DNA from: Chitinophagales bacterium
Lineage (GTDB): Bacteria > Bacteroidota > Bacteroidia > Chitinophagales > Chitinophagaceae
Assembly (NCBI GenBank): GCA_026931905.1
Contig: JAIXLB010000096.1
Coordinates: 26,956 to 90,955, forward strand
Direction: 5' to 3'
DNA: 64,000 nucleotides
The notes beneath the pieces were generated by a model. It saw nothing but the letters and a program-made list of their open reading frames with translations. It was not told the DNA's origin and searched no databases. The translations under genes were made by a program, and so were the position numbers. Shown here piece after piece: positions 9,120 through 18,215 of this stretch; positions within the stretch are counted from its first letter, which is position 1, and the number at the start of each line of letters is the position of its first letter.

Positions 9120-9180
9120 GTTGATAAAAGAAGGGGTTGTAGTTGCTCTTCAACATCTTTTCTTATCAACTTATTTATTT
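9120..9180 (+). terminator. hairpin between tRNA-Leu and trigger factor
   Basis: GTTGATAA (9120-9127) pairs with TTATCAAC (9163-9170), and an inner GGTTG/CAAC helix extends it; a T-rich tail follows. It ends the tRNA transcript or shapes the leader of tig, whose ATG is 36 bases further on. Confidence 0.5.
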
Positions 9181-9205
9181 TAATAACACACAATTTGCTC
9201 TTATA

Positions 9206-10573
9206 ATGGCAACAATAACCAGAGAAAATATTGGTACACTTACCGATAAACTTACAGTAAATTTATCTAAAGAAGATTATTACAACAATTTTGAAACGAG
9301 CTTAAAAAAATACGCAAAATCTGCCAATATACCTGGATTTAGAAAAGGTATGACACCAACTGGTGTAGTAAAAAAAATGTATGGGCAGCCTATTTTTCAG
9401 GAAGAAGTTTCTAATGCTTTGGATAAACAGTTGAGAGATTATTTAATTAACGAAAAAGTTGAAATTTTTGGTCAGCCTTTACCTTTAAACAATCTTAATC
9501 ATCATTTTGATATGAATAATCCTACTGATTATTCTTTTGATTTTGAAATTGGTTTGCAACCTTCATTTTCCGTTAATTCCAACATCAATGTTACACGTTA
9601 TAAAATAAATGTAACCGATGAAATGATTAATAACGAAATTGATCAATTACAAAACAGACATGGAAAAATGACTGAACCAGAAACTGCAACTTCTGAAGAA
9701 ACCATGTTGAATGTAACTTTTACTGAAGTAGATAAGGAAGGTAATGTAGTAGAAAATGGTATTAACAAAGCCAATAGCCTTTTAATAAAATATTTTGCTC
9801 CTGCATTTCGTAGCAATGTTTTAGGTAAAAAGAAAGATGATATTATAGACGTGCATTTGGCTACTGCATTTGAAGATAAAGAATTGGATTTTATTTTAGA
9901 AGATTTAGGATTGGATAAAAATGAAGTAGGTGCAGCAGATAAATATTTTAAATTAACCATTACCAAAATTGGCTTTGTAGAAAAAGCACCTATAAACGAA
10001 GATCTATTTATAGCAGCTTATCCCAACAAAGAAATTAAAACAGAAGAAGAATTTCGTAATACAGTAAAAGAAGCTATTGTAACTTACTTTGATGCACAAA
10101 GCAACAATCAAATACACGACCAAATTTATCATCATTTATTAGACCATACAACTATTGATTTTCCTGAAGATTTTTTAAAACGCTTAATACAAGTTACAAA
10201 CGAAAAACCTAAAACAACTGAAGAAGTTGAGGCAGAATTTCCATCATTTAAAAGTAGTTTAAAATGGAGTTTAATAACTTCTAAACTTGCAGAAGAAAAT
10301 AAAATTGAAGTTTTACCTGATGACATCAAAAATTTTGCTAAACAACAGTTGTTTCAATACATGGGCAATCAATTAGGCATTGCAGATGAGCAACAACAAT
10401 GGCTCGATGATTACGCCAACAAAATGATGGCAGATAAAAAATTTGTAGAAGAAAGTTATCATAGAATTAGTACTGAAAAACTCTTTAATGTTTTAGCTGA
10501 AAAAGCTATAGTAAAAGAAGAAGGTATAAGTGCAGAAGATTTTGCAAGCAAAGTACATCACCATCATCATTAA
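9206..10573 (+). CDS. tig: trigger factor (ribosome-associated chaperone)
   Basis: The protein begins MATITRENIGTLTDKLTVNL and has 455 residues from this start. I reject the upstream ATG at 9143, because its 21 added residues overlap the hairpin leader and do not resemble the family. The ribosome-binding domain contains the signature GFRKGMTPTG at about residues 46-55. A divergent FKBP-like middle domain and a helical C-terminal domain follow. Trigger factor folds nascent chains at the ribosome exit tunnel. The C terminus is unusual: it ends in five consecutive histidines (VHHHHH). A terminator follows at 10593-10628. Confidence 0.94.
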   Translation: MATITRENIGTLTDKLTVNLSKEDYYNNFETSLKKYAKSANIPGFRKGMTPTGVVKKMYGQPIFQEEVSNALDKQLRDYLINEKVEIFGQPLPLNNLNHHFDMNNPTDYSFDFEIGLQPSFSVNSNINVTRYKINVTDEMINNEIDQLQNRHGKMTEPETATSEETMLNVTFTEVDKEGNVVENGINKANSLLIKYFAPAFRSNVLGKKKDDIIDVHLATAFEDKELDFILEDLGLDKNEVGAADKYFKLTITKIGFVEKAPINEDLFIAAYPNKEIKTEEEFRNTVKEAIVTYFDAQSNNQIHDQIYHHLLDHTTIDFPEDFLKRLIQVTNEKPKTTEEVEAEFPSFKSSLKWSLITSKLAEENKIEVLPDDIKNFAKQQLFQYMGNQLGIADEQQQWLDDYANKMMADKKFVEESYHRISTEKLFNVLAEKAIVKEEGISAEDFASKVHHHHH

Positions 10574-10592
10574 TTAAATTTTTATAAAAAGT

Positions 10593-10628
10593 AAAAAATC
10601 CTTGCTTCCAAAAAAGTAGGGATTTTTT
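10593..10628 (+). terminator. intrinsic terminator after tig
   Basis: AAAAAATCC (10593-10601) pairs with GGATTTTTT (10620-10628) with a T run in the 3' arm, 20 bases past the tig stop codon. Confidence 0.7.
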
Positions 10629-10733
10629 TATGTTTTTATTACCATTATTAGCAATTACTTTTAAGCAATAAATCAATTAAACCAACCATACAATTTATAT
10701 TTACTTTTTTCACTCAGTTTAAAATAAAAAAAT

Positions 10734-12290
10734 ATGTCGTTAGCAAAAATTATTTGGGTTGATGATGAGATGGAAAGCCTGCAAAGCCAAAAGCTTTTTT
10801 TAGAAAATAAAGGCTACGAAGTAACTACGTTTAGCAATGGTTTTGATGCTATTGAATATGTAAAAGATAATATTACAGATGTAGTATTGCTTGACGAAAG
10901 TATGCCTGGCATTTCTGGCTTAGAAACACTTGCCAAAATAAAAGAAATTAACCAGCAATTGCCAATAGTAATGATAACCAAAAATGAAACTGAAACATTG
11001 ATGGATGAAGCAATAGGAAGCCAAATAGCAGATTATTTATTAAAGCCTGTAAACCCTAATCAGGTGTTATTGAGTCTTAAAAAAATTATTGATAATAAAA
11101 GATTAGTTGCAGAAAAAACAACATCCAGTTACCAACAACAGTTTAGCGAATTATTTATGGCTTTAAACGACAATCCTGATTATAATAAATGGATGGAAAT
11201 TTATAAAAAATTAGTGTATTGGGAACTTGAAATGGAAAAAAGCGATAGTCCCGAAATGCAAGAAGTTTTTGCTACACAAAAGCAAGAAGCCAACAAAGAG
11301 TTTTTTAAATACGTTAGTAAAAATTATACAAAATGGGTAAGCCCAAAAGCATCTGATGCACCTATAATGAGTCATAAATTATTTCAGTTTAAAGTGTTGC
11401 CACATGTAGAAAAGGATATACCTACTTTTTTTATTTTAATAGATAACCTTCGTTACGATCAATGGAAAGCAATACAGCCCATATTTGCAGAAAGTTTTAG
11501 AATTTTAGAAGAAGATACTTTTTATTCCATTTTGCCAACTGCTACACAATACAGTCGTAACGCTATTTTCAGCGGATTATTGCCAATTGATATTGAAAAA
11601 AAATTTCCTATTGAATGGAAAAACGATGATGAAGAAGGAGGCAAAAATTTATATGAAGAAGTGTTCTTTAAACAACAACTAAAACAATTAAAAAAAGATG
11701 ATTTAAAAACATCTTACACCAAAGTTTTGCATTACCACGATGGGCAGCAATTAGTAAATAATATTCATAATTTATTGAACAACGACTTAAATATTATTGT
11801 GTACAATTTTGTAGATATGCTAAGCCATGCACGTACAGAAATGGAAGTTTTAAAAGAATTAGCTGGCGATGAAAAAAGTTACAGAAGCGTTACAAAAAGT
11901 TGGTTTGAGCATAGTGCATTAAATCAAGCATTAAAAAAAATAGCTGATAAAAAGATAAACCTTATTCTTGCAACTGACCATGGTACTGTAAGGGTAAAAA
12001 CGCCTTCCAAAGTTTTGGGAGATAAACAAACATCTACCAACTTGCGTTACAAGCTTGGAAGAAGTTTACAATACGAAGCTAAAGATGTACTTGCTTTTAG
12101 AGATCCCAGAGATGCAGGGCTTCCTGCACCTAATGTAAATTCGTCTTTTATTTTTGCCAAAGAAGATGGTTATTTATGCTATCCCAACAACTACAATCAT
12201 TTTGTAAATTATTATAAAAACACCTTTCAACATGGAGGGGTAAGTTTAGAAGAAATGATAATACCTGTTGTAAAAATGACAAGCAAGTAA
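10734..12290 (+). CDS. porX: T9SS response regulator PorX (receiver plus PglZ domain)
   Basis: The 518-residue protein has an N-terminal receiver domain with WVDDE, phospho-acceptor Asp54 in LLDESMPG, Thr82 and Lys104. A helical linker follows, then a PglZ/alkaline-phosphatase-superfamily domain with ILIDNLRYDQW, Thr271 in TATQYSRNAIFSG and ATDHG. Thr271 matches the position of the catalytic residue described for Porphyromonas PorX. PorX works with the kinase PorY and sigma factor SigP to control type IX secretion genes; neither partner is in the window. It is followed after 60 bases by an endonuclease that carries a T9SS sorting tail. Confidence 0.95.
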   Translation: MSLAKIIWVDDEMESLQSQKLFLENKGYEVTTFSNGFDAIEYVKDNITDVVLLDESMPGISGLETLAKIKEINQQLPIVMITKNETETLMDEAIGSQIADYLLKPVNPNQVLLSLKKIIDNKRLVAEKTTSSYQQQFSELFMALNDNPDYNKWMEIYKKLVYWELEMEKSDSPEMQEVFATQKQEANKEFFKYVSKNYTKWVSPKASDAPIMSHKLFQFKVLPHVEKDIPTFFILIDNLRYDQWKAIQPIFAESFRILEEDTFYSILPTATQYSRNAIFSGLLPIDIEKKFPIEWKNDDEEGGKNLYEEVFFKQQLKQLKKDDLKTSYTKVLHYHDGQQLVNNIHNLLNNDLNIIVYNFVDMLSHARTEMEVLKELAGDEKSYRSVTKSWFEHSALNQALKKIADKKINLILATDHGTVRVKTPSKVLGDKQTSTNLRYKLGRSLQYEAKDVLAFRDPRDAGLPAPNVNSSFIFAKEDGYLCYPNNYNHFVNYYKNTFQHGGVSLEEMIIPVVKMTSK

Positions 12291-12350
12291 GAAAAATAAT
12301 ACACTATATTTCTTTTTGCTTTTTTATCTTTACTAACTTAATTTTTTAAA

Positions 12351-13742
12351 ATGAAGAGAGTTTTATTTTTTGTCTTAATTTTTCTTTTTGCAAAATATTC
12401 TTATGCTCAACCCCCTTCAGGATATTACAATGCAGCAGTAGGAAAAGAATGTAGTGCTTTAAAAACAGCTTTGTTTAATATTATTTCTAATAACTATAAT
12501 GCACAAAGTTATAATGCACTGTGGAGTCAATATTTATTAACCGATACCGTAAAAAGGCAAGGCGTAAATAGTTATGTAATTTGGGATATTTATTCTTTTA
12601 AAGCCAATGGAACGGCTAACTATTATTTTACGCCAAGCACCAACCAGTGTGGCTCTTATAGTGCAGAAGGTGATTGTTATAATAGAGAACATAGTTTTCC
12701 TCAAAGTTGGTTTAATAGCGAAACTACACCAAGCTCTGATTATATTCATATTTTTCCTACAGATGGCTGGGTAAATAATAAAAGAAGCAACTATCGTTAT
12801 GGCGAAGTAGCTTCTCCAACTTATACCAGTAGCAATGGAAGTAAATTAGGAAGCTCAGCTACAGCAGGCATTTCTGGTACTGTGTTTGAACCTATTGATG
12901 AATACAAAGGCGATGTTGCAAGAGCTTATTTATACATGGTTACAAGGTATCAAGATAGAGTTTCTACATGGAGTGGTTACTCTACAGATGGTGCATTAAC
13001 TTTAAGCAATAATACTTTTCCAAGTGTAAATATTAATTATTTAAAACTAATGCTTAAATGGCACAATCAAGATCCTGTAAGTGAAAAAGAAAAAAGAAGA
13101 AACAATGGAGCATATAGTTTTCAAAACAATAGAAACCCTTTTGTAGATAGCCCTCAATATGTAAATAAAGTTTGGAATAGCAACTGCCCAGGTTTAGCTG
13201 CATTGCCTGTGCATATTGTTTTATTTTCTGGCAAATTAAAAGAAGGAAAAATATTTTTAACATGGGAGGCTGATAACGAAATTAACTTCAACAGATTTGA
13301 AATTGAAAGAAGTTTTAATGGAAAAGATTTTGAGCAAATAGGAATAGTTCAAGCATCAAACAGTAAAAATTATAGCTTTACAGATGTGGCAGAAAATAAT
13401 AGAGGAAGAAGAGTTTATTACAGATTAAAACAAATAGATAATGATGGAAGTTTTGAGTATAGCGAAATATTTTCTGTGCATATTCCTTTGAATATTAAGT
13501 ATAGCATTTATCCTAATCCAGTAACTAATTTTATTGTTATAAATAAAGTTGGCAATAACAATAATTTGCCACATCAAATTCAGCTTACAGATATGGCTGG
13601 TAGAGTTTTAATAAATACAAAATTAGAAACTATAAATAGTCAAATTATTTTGCCTATACAACAAATTCCTGCAGGTACTTATGTTGTAAGAATTACAGTA
13701 GCTAATGAAACTTTTATTCAAAAAATTGTGAAAAATAATTAG
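12351..13742 (+). CDS. secreted endonuclease I family nuclease with T9SS sorting domain
   Basis: A signal peptide (MKRVLFFVLIFLFAKYSYA) is followed by an EndA/NucM-type nuclease domain at about residues 20-280. It shows REHSFPQSWF, the catalytic His-containing beta-beta-alpha-metal signature, and a downstream HIFPTDGWVNNKRSNYRYG segment. A fibronectin-like region follows (WEADNEINFNRFEIERSF), then a type A C-terminal sorting domain beginning YPNPVTNFIVI, ending IQKIVKNN. It should degrade extracellular DNA or RNA after T9SS export, for nutrient or phosphate scavenging. Its place directly after porX fits this export route. Confidence 0.92.
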   Translation: MKRVLFFVLIFLFAKYSYAQPPSGYYNAAVGKECSALKTALFNIISNNYNAQSYNALWSQYLLTDTVKRQGVNSYVIWDIYSFKANGTANYYFTPSTNQCGSYSAEGDCYNREHSFPQSWFNSETTPSSDYIHIFPTDGWVNNKRSNYRYGEVASPTYTSSNGSKLGSSATAGISGTVFEPIDEYKGDVARAYLYMVTRYQDRVSTWSGYSTDGALTLSNNTFPSVNINYLKLMLKWHNQDPVSEKEKRRNNGAYSFQNNRNPFVDSPQYVNKVWNSNCPGLAALPVHIVLFSGKLKEGKIFLTWEADNEINFNRFEIERSFNGKDFEQIGIVQASNSKNYSFTDVAENNRGRRVYYRLKQIDNDGSFEYSEIFSVHIPLNIKYSIYPNPVTNFIVINKVGNNNNLPHQIQLTDMAGRVLINTKLETINSQIILPIQQIPAGTYVVRITVANETFIQKIVKNN

Positions 13743-13757
13743 TTCTAACTGCTACAT

Positions 13758-14798
13758 TTATACTGAGCATTTTTCGTGGTAATTGATAAGCTCAATGGGT
13801 GCTTGAGCAAACTCAAATCCTTTGTAATAGTTGTACAACTCATCTAACGTTGCAATAATTTCAGCTACTTCAATTAGGGTAACTAATTTGCTTCTAAATT
13901 CTTTTATGTTGGGTAAACCACGTAAATAATTGGTGTAATGCCTTCTCATTTCAAAAACACCTACTTTATTACCTTTCCATTCTACTGATTTTAGCAAATG
14001 CTTTTTACACACATCCACCCTTTCTAATAGTGTTGGAGGAGGCAATTCTTTTCCAGTTGTTAAATAATGTTTTATTTCTCTAAAAATCCAAGGGTAACCA
14101 ATAGCTGCTCTACCAATCATTATTCCATCTACTCCATATTTTTCCTTATACAACTTTGCTTTTGCAGGACTTTCTATATCACCATTACCAAATATTGGAA
14201 TTGTAATTTTTGGATTGTTTTTTACTTTTCCTATCAGTTCCCAACTGGCTTCACCTTTATACATTTGGCATCTTGTTCTACCATGAATGGCTAAAGCTTT
14301 TATGCCAACATCTTGTAAACGTTCTGCAACTTCTTCTATGTTTTTTGAATTATCATCCCACCCCAATCTTGTTTTTACAGTTACAGGAAGTTTGGTGCTT
14401 TTTACTACTGCTTCAGTTAAGCGAATCATTAAATCTATATCTTTCAACACGCCAGCACCAGCACCTTTTGTTACTACTTTTTTTACAGGGCAACCAAAAT
14501 TTATATCAACCAAATCGGGATTTACAGTATCTACAATTTTGGCACTTAAAGACATAGCATCTTCATCGCCACCAAAAATTTGAATGCCAATAGGGCGTTC
14601 GTAATCAAAAATGTCTAATTTTTTTCTGCTTTTAATAGCATCTCTTATTAAGCCTTCACTACTTATAAACTCAGTGTACATAAGGTCTGCACCATTGTCT
14701 TTACATAATGCACGAAAGGGAGGATCACTTACATCTTCCATAGGAGCAAGCAATAAAGGAAAGCCTTGCAGTACAATATTTTCGCCAATCTTCACCAT
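13758..14798 (-). CDS. dusB: tRNA-dihydrouridine synthase
   Basis: This is a 346-residue FMN enzyme that reduces uridines in the tRNA D-loop with NADPH. It shows LLAPMEDVSDPPFR at the start of the TIM barrel, the catalytic Cys103 in NFGCPVKK, KTRLGWD, the AIHGRTR phosphate-binding histidine and GNGDI. The C-terminal helical domain (RRHYTNYLRGLP) is complete. It is third in a same-strand series rho-ctaA-dusB, but gaps with separate -7 boxes suggest separate transcription. Its 3' end converges with the endonuclease gene, 15 bases between the stop codons. Confidence 0.94.
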   Translation of the reverse strand: MVKIGENIVLQGFPLLLAPMEDVSDPPFRALCKDNGADLMYTEFISSEGLIRDAIKSRKKLDIFDYERPIGIQIFGGDEDAMSLSAKIVDTVNPDLVDINFGCPVKKVVTKGAGAGVLKDIDLMIRLTEAVVKSTKLPVTVKTRLGWDDNSKNIEEVAERLQDVGIKALAIHGRTRCQMYKGEASWELIGKVKNNPKITIPIFGNGDIESPAKAKLYKEKYGVDGIMIGRAAIGYPWIFREIKHYLTTGKELPPPTLLERVDVCKKHLLKSVEWKGNKVGVFEMRRHYTNYLRGLPNIKEFRSKLVTLIEVAEIIATLDELYNYYKGFEFAQAPIELINYHEKCSV

Positions 14799-14833
14799 TG
14801 CATCAAATATTTTCTTTAAATAAAAAGAGTTGG

Positions 14834-14841
14834 CAAAGTTA
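14834..14841 (-). promoter_or_regulatory. -7 box TAACTTTG upstream of dusB
   Basis: The plus strand reads CAAAGTTA, giving TAACTTTG on the minus strand, 35 bases before the dusB ATG. The rest of the 14799-15088 gap holds the repeat at 15036-15065 and no gene that I can support. Confidence 0.45.
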
Positions 14842-15035
14842 ATGGCAAATTTTTTGAAGTGAAGTTTAAATAAATCATGTTATTGTAGAGAAGAAAAACC
14901 AATAGCATCCAAAACGTTTATAAAAAGAGAAAGTGTTTTGTAACCCAAATTTATTTTTGGGGTTGCACAACAAACTAAATTACTTAAGATGTTAAAATTA
15001 ACATTGTTTATCCTTAATTTAGATACATATAATTT

Positions 15036-15065
15036 GTTAACCTATTTTAGGGCAAGACACAAATG
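15036..15065 (+). repeat. copy of a short interspersed repeat (GTTAACCTATTT...CACAAATG)
   Basis: This 30-base stretch matches 47544-47573 at 24 of 30 positions, and all six differences are transitions. A related inverted copy lies at 49654-49679. It resembles the ends of Bacteroidota insertion sequences, but no transposase is nearby. Confidence 0.55.
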
Positions 15066-15088
15066 AAAGAGAAAAAATCATTAACCCT

Positions 15089-16129
15089 TTATGCTCTTTC
15101 TTTTTTACTCAAAGAAAAAAGGGTAATAAACAAACTAATCAATAATAACATACCAACAAATTGATGAGTAATGCTTAAAATTAATTTGTATGTTGATGTG
15201 TATTTTAAAATGGTAAAAATGCCTAAAACAACTTGTACAATAACCAAATACAAGGACCAGTAACGTGTTGTATGGAAAAATTTATTCCCTTTTATTTTCT
15301 TTAATTGAAAAGTAAATACAATAATTAATATCAATAAAATATAAGCCAATCCTCTATGAATAAATTGTATGGCTAATAAATTATTAATAATATCCGACCA
15401 AAAGTTTTCTTTAGTAATCATTAATGGTGGAGCAAAATATCCATTAATAGAGGGCCATGTTACAGCAGCATAAGCAGCTCTTGAGCCTGCCATAAATGCT
15501 CCATAAATTAATTGAAATGTTAGCACAACAATAATAATAATGTTCATGCTTTTTGCAGTAGGTGCATATACTAATTCATTAACAGGAATAATTAATTTTA
15601 ATACAAACCAAATAACATAAATTAATAAAATTAAAGCTGCAATAAAGTGTATAGCTAATCTAGTATGATCTACAAAAATTAAATCTGTACCTACGCCACT
15701 TTTTACCATAAACCAACCTACAAAACCTTGTAATCCTCCCAATAAAAAAAGAATAATCATAGGTGTAAGCATTGTTTTATTAATCCATTTTTTATATATA
15801 AAATATACAAAAGGAATAACAAATACAACGCCCATAAGCCTTGCCCAAATTCTATGAAACCACTCCCATAAATAAATAAATTTAAAATCGCTTAGGGTAA
15901 AATAACTGTGAATAGATTTAAACTGAGCAAGCTCTTTATACTTATCAAATGCTTCTTGCCATTGAGTATTATTTAATGGTGGTATAGAACCTAATAAAGG
16001 TTGCCATTCAGTAATAGATAAGCCGGAGTCTGTTAATCTTGTTAAGCCTCCTAATAAAACTTGAATAACAATCATTACAGCACCAACCAACAACCATGTT
16101 GCTACTGCTTTATTATTTTGCTGTTGCAT
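15089..16129 (-). CDS. ctaA: heme A synthase (COX15/CtaA family)
   Basis: The 346-residue integral membrane protein oxidises the C8 methyl of heme O to a formyl group to make heme A for cytochrome oxidase. It has about eight transmembrane segments. The family signatures are GGLTRLTDSGLSITEW near residues 26-41, the heme-ligand histidines in EWFHRIWARLMG and DHTRLAIHFI, and IQFIHRGLAY and ITHQFVGM in the second half. It lies 94 bases downstream of rho with its own -7 box at 16149. Its presence implies an aa3-type terminal oxidase elsewhere in the genome. Confidence 0.94.
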   Translation of the reverse strand: MQQQNNKAVATWLLVGAVMIVIQVLLGGLTRLTDSGLSITEWQPLLGSIPPLNNTQWQEAFDKYKELAQFKSIHSYFTLSDFKFIYLWEWFHRIWARLMGVVFVIPFVYFIYKKWINKTMLTPMIILFLLGGLQGFVGWFMVKSGVGTDLIFVDHTRLAIHFIAALILLIYVIWFVLKLIIPVNELVYAPTAKSMNIIIIVVLTFQLIYGAFMAGSRAAYAAVTWPSINGYFAPPLMITKENFWSDIINNLLAIQFIHRGLAYILLILIIVFTFQLKKIKGNKFFHTTRYWSLYLVIVQVVLGIFTILKYTSTYKLILSITHQFVGMLLLISLFITLFSLSKKERA

Positions 16130-16148
16130 AAAAAATTTATAAGGAAGG

Positions 16149-16156
16149 CAAAAGTA
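16149..16156 (-). promoter_or_regulatory. -7 box TACTTTTG upstream of ctaA
   Basis: The plus strand reads CAAAAGTA; on the minus strand this is TACTTTTG, 19 bases before the ctaA ATG, so the leader would be very short. Confidence 0.5.
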
Positions 16157-16223
16157 TCATTAACGCTTAAACAAAGAAGTGTTTATTGTTTTAATTTTTT
16201 AATCCAATTTATTCAAAACACAA

Positions 16224-17855
16224 CTACCTATTCATACTTGCTAAAAATTCTTCATTATCTTTCGTTCCTCTCATTCTTTTCAATAATTCACTCATAGCCT
16301 CTTCAGTATTCATATCATTAATGTATAAACGTAAAATATTCATACGTTGCAATACATCTGGTTGAAGCAATAAGTCATCTCTACGAGTAGATGATGAAAC
16401 CAAGTCTATTGCAGGGTAAATGCGTTTATTGGCAAGTCTTCTATCTAATTGCAATTCCATATTACCAGTGCCTTTAAATTCTTCAAAAATTACTTCATCC
16501 ATTTTACTTCCTGTTTCAATTAAGGCAGTTGCTAAAATGGTTAAAGAGCCACCGTTTTCAATTTTTCTTGCAGCACCAAAAAACTGTTTTGGTTTTTGCA
16601 TTGCATTGGCTTCTACACCACCACTTAAAACTTTACCACTACTTGGTGCAACTGTGTTGTGAGCTCTTGCTAAACGAGTAATACTATCCAACAAAATCAC
16701 AACATCATGCCCACACTCTACCAAACGTTTTGCTTTTTGTAAAGCTATTGTAGAAACTTTTACATGCTTTTCTGCTGGCTCATCAAAAGTAGAAGCAATT
16801 ACTTCTGCTTTTACGCTACGCTCCATATCTGTTACCTCTTCTGGTCTTTCATCAATTAACACAACCATTAAATAACACTCAGGATGATTGGCTGCAATAG
16901 CATTAGCTACTTCTTTCAATAATACAGTTTTACCCACTTTGGGTTGAGCAACAATTAAACCACGTTGCCCTTTACCAATAGGTGTAAACAAATCCATTAT
17001 TCTTGTGCTGTAGCTGGTTGGATTAATAAATAAATTTAATTTCTCGTAAGGAAATAAAGGAGTTAAATAATCAAAAGGTATTCTATCTCTTACTTCATCG
17101 GGTTTTTTATTATTAATTGTATCAACCTTTAATAATGCAAAATATTTTTCACCTTCTTTAGGAGGGCGTATAAAGCCAAAAACGGTATCGCCTGTTTTTA
17201 AACCAAATAATTTTATTTGAGATGGAGAAACATAAACATCGTCTGGCGATGATAAATAATTATAATCGCTGCTACGCAAAAAACCATAACCATCAGGCAT
17301 CATTTCTAATACTCCTTCGCCAGAAATTACACCATCAAATTCAACATTAAATGCTGGTTCTTTTTTATGTGGCTGATGTTTGTGATGAGGTTTATTTTTT
17401 TCTTCTTCTAAGGTATCTATTTCAGACTCATCTTCATTACTTTTTGTTGAACTTAATATTTGTTCTGCAAGTTTATCAATAGAGGAAGTAGTATCTTTTT
17501 TTTCTTCTGCTACTTCAGAAGGTGCATTTTTTTGCATTGTACTATGCTCTTCGGGCAAATCAGTTTTTATTTTTTTAGGTTTAATCAACTTTTTTTCTGG
17601 AACTTTTGGTGCTTCTTTTACTATTTCTGCCTCTTCTGTAATATTGGCTGTTGTGGTTGTTTTTACTGCTTTTCTTGCTTTTGGTTTTTTAGAAGCCGCT
17701 TCTTTGTTTTCGCTTTCTTTTACAGCTTGGCTGTCCAATATTTTATAAATAAGTTCTTGTTTATCTAATTTTTTAGCATTGCTAATTTTTAAATCTTCAG
17801 CTATATCTAATAGCTCTGGCAACAGCATGTCGGTTAATTGCAAAATGTCGTACAT
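16224..17855 (-). CDS. rho: transcription termination factor Rho
   Basis: Rho is the hexameric RNA helicase that ends transcription of untranslated RNA. The 543-residue protein starts with the Rho_N helical domain ([20 protein letters not shown]). A low-complexity Lys/Glu/Thr-rich insertion spans about residues 48-168, ending in a His/Lys patch (HHKHQPHKK). Then come the RNA-binding cold-shock domain (DGYGFLRS) and the ATPase with Walker A QPKVGKTV at 304-311, [12 protein letters not shown] and the Q/R-loop region VIASTFDEP. The insertion makes it longer than E. coli Rho and is seen in several phyla. The upstream region holds a hairpin at 18010-18056. Confidence 0.96.
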   Translation of the reverse strand: MYDILQLTDMLLPELLDIAEDLKISNAKKLDKQELIYKILDSQAVKESENKEAASKKPKARKAVKTTTTANITEEAEIVKEAPKVPEKKLIKPKKIKTDLPEEHSTMQKNAPSEVAEEKKDTTSSIDKLAEQILSSTKSNEDESEIDTLEEEKNKPHHKHQPHKKEPAFNVEFDGVISGEGVLEMMPDGYGFLRSSDYNYLSSPDDVYVSPSQIKLFGLKTGDTVFGFIRPPKEGEKYFALLKVDTINNKKPDEVRDRIPFDYLTPLFPYEKLNLFINPTSYSTRIMDLFTPIGKGQRGLIVAQPKVGKTVLLKEVANAIAANHPECYLMVVLIDERPEEVTDMERSVKAEVIASTFDEPAEKHVKVSTIALQKAKRLVECGHDVVILLDSITRLARAHNTVAPSSGKVLSGGVEANAMQKPKQFFGAARKIENGGSLTILATALIETGSKMDEVIFEEFKGTGNMELQLDRRLANKRIYPAIDLVSSSTRRDDLLLQPDVLQRMNILRLYINDMNTEEAMSELLKRMRGTKDNEEFLASMNR

Positions 17856-18009
17856 AGATTGACGTTAGAGGGGAATAAATGATTTTTTGAGTACAAAATA
17901 TTCGTTTAAAAACGAAAAAAAATAATTAATTAAAAAAATGGTTTAAAACTAATGTGATGATTTTTTTGAAAAGAAATACAACTGATTTGTTTGGAGATTA
18001 TTTGTCTTA

Positions 18010-18056
18010 AAAAACCTATCAGCTTTGTTTCTGCTGCAATGTTAGGAAAGGTTTTT
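18010..18056 (-). promoter_or_regulatory. hairpin in the rho/asnS divergent leader, possible attenuator
   Basis: AAAAACCT (18010-18017) pairs with AGGTTTTT (18049-18056) and encloses a second helix CAGC/GCTG (18020-18036). On the minus strand the 3' arm ends in GGTTTTTT, like an intrinsic terminator, about 155 bases before the rho start codon. It could be a rho leader attenuator, or simply insulate the two divergent units. Confidence 0.4.
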
Positions 18057-18120
18057 GTAAAAAAAATATTTTTTTTGTGATTTGGATTATTGAGACTGTT
18101 TCATTAAACATTACTGGTCT

Positions 18121-18128
18121 TATATTTG
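18121..18128 (+). promoter_or_regulatory. -7 box TATATTTG upstream of asnS
   Basis: A match to TAnnTTTG, 87 bases before the asnS ATG. TTTC at 18098-18101 lies about 20 bases upstream and is at best a weak -33 element. Confidence 0.45.
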
Positions 18129-18215
18129 CTTCTTAAAATAGTAATAAAATAAGCAATTTTTAAGAAAGAAAATGAGTATTAAATCTTTCTAAATTAACAT
18201 TTCAATTTTACATTC

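Larger units (their letters stand above)
17856..18215. other. 360-base divergent intergenic region between rho and asnS
   Basis: The region is very A/T-rich and contains no ORF I can support. It holds a two-part hairpin at 18010-18056 and a -7 box for asnS at 18121-18128. I found no clear minus-strand -7 box for rho. No known riboswitch class was recognised. Confidence 0.6.

Noticed and set aside
8900..9206. Open frames on both strands (8900-9193 minus, 8973-9206 plus)
   Set aside because: Both run through the tRNA-Leu gene and its promoter; such frames are artefacts of the tRNA sequence.
14067..14583. Three overlapping plus-strand frames opposite dusB
   Set aside because: Low-complexity shadows of the dusB gene with no recognisable domain or start signal.
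14950..14980. GTAACCC...GGGTTGC hairpin downstream of ctaA
   Set aside because: Only seven pairs including a wobble, no T run in the right direction, and not close to a gene end.
17856..18215. T-box or other riboswitch in front of asnS
   Set aside because: No T-box consensus or specifier-loop structure was found, and T-boxes are not known in Bacteroidota.
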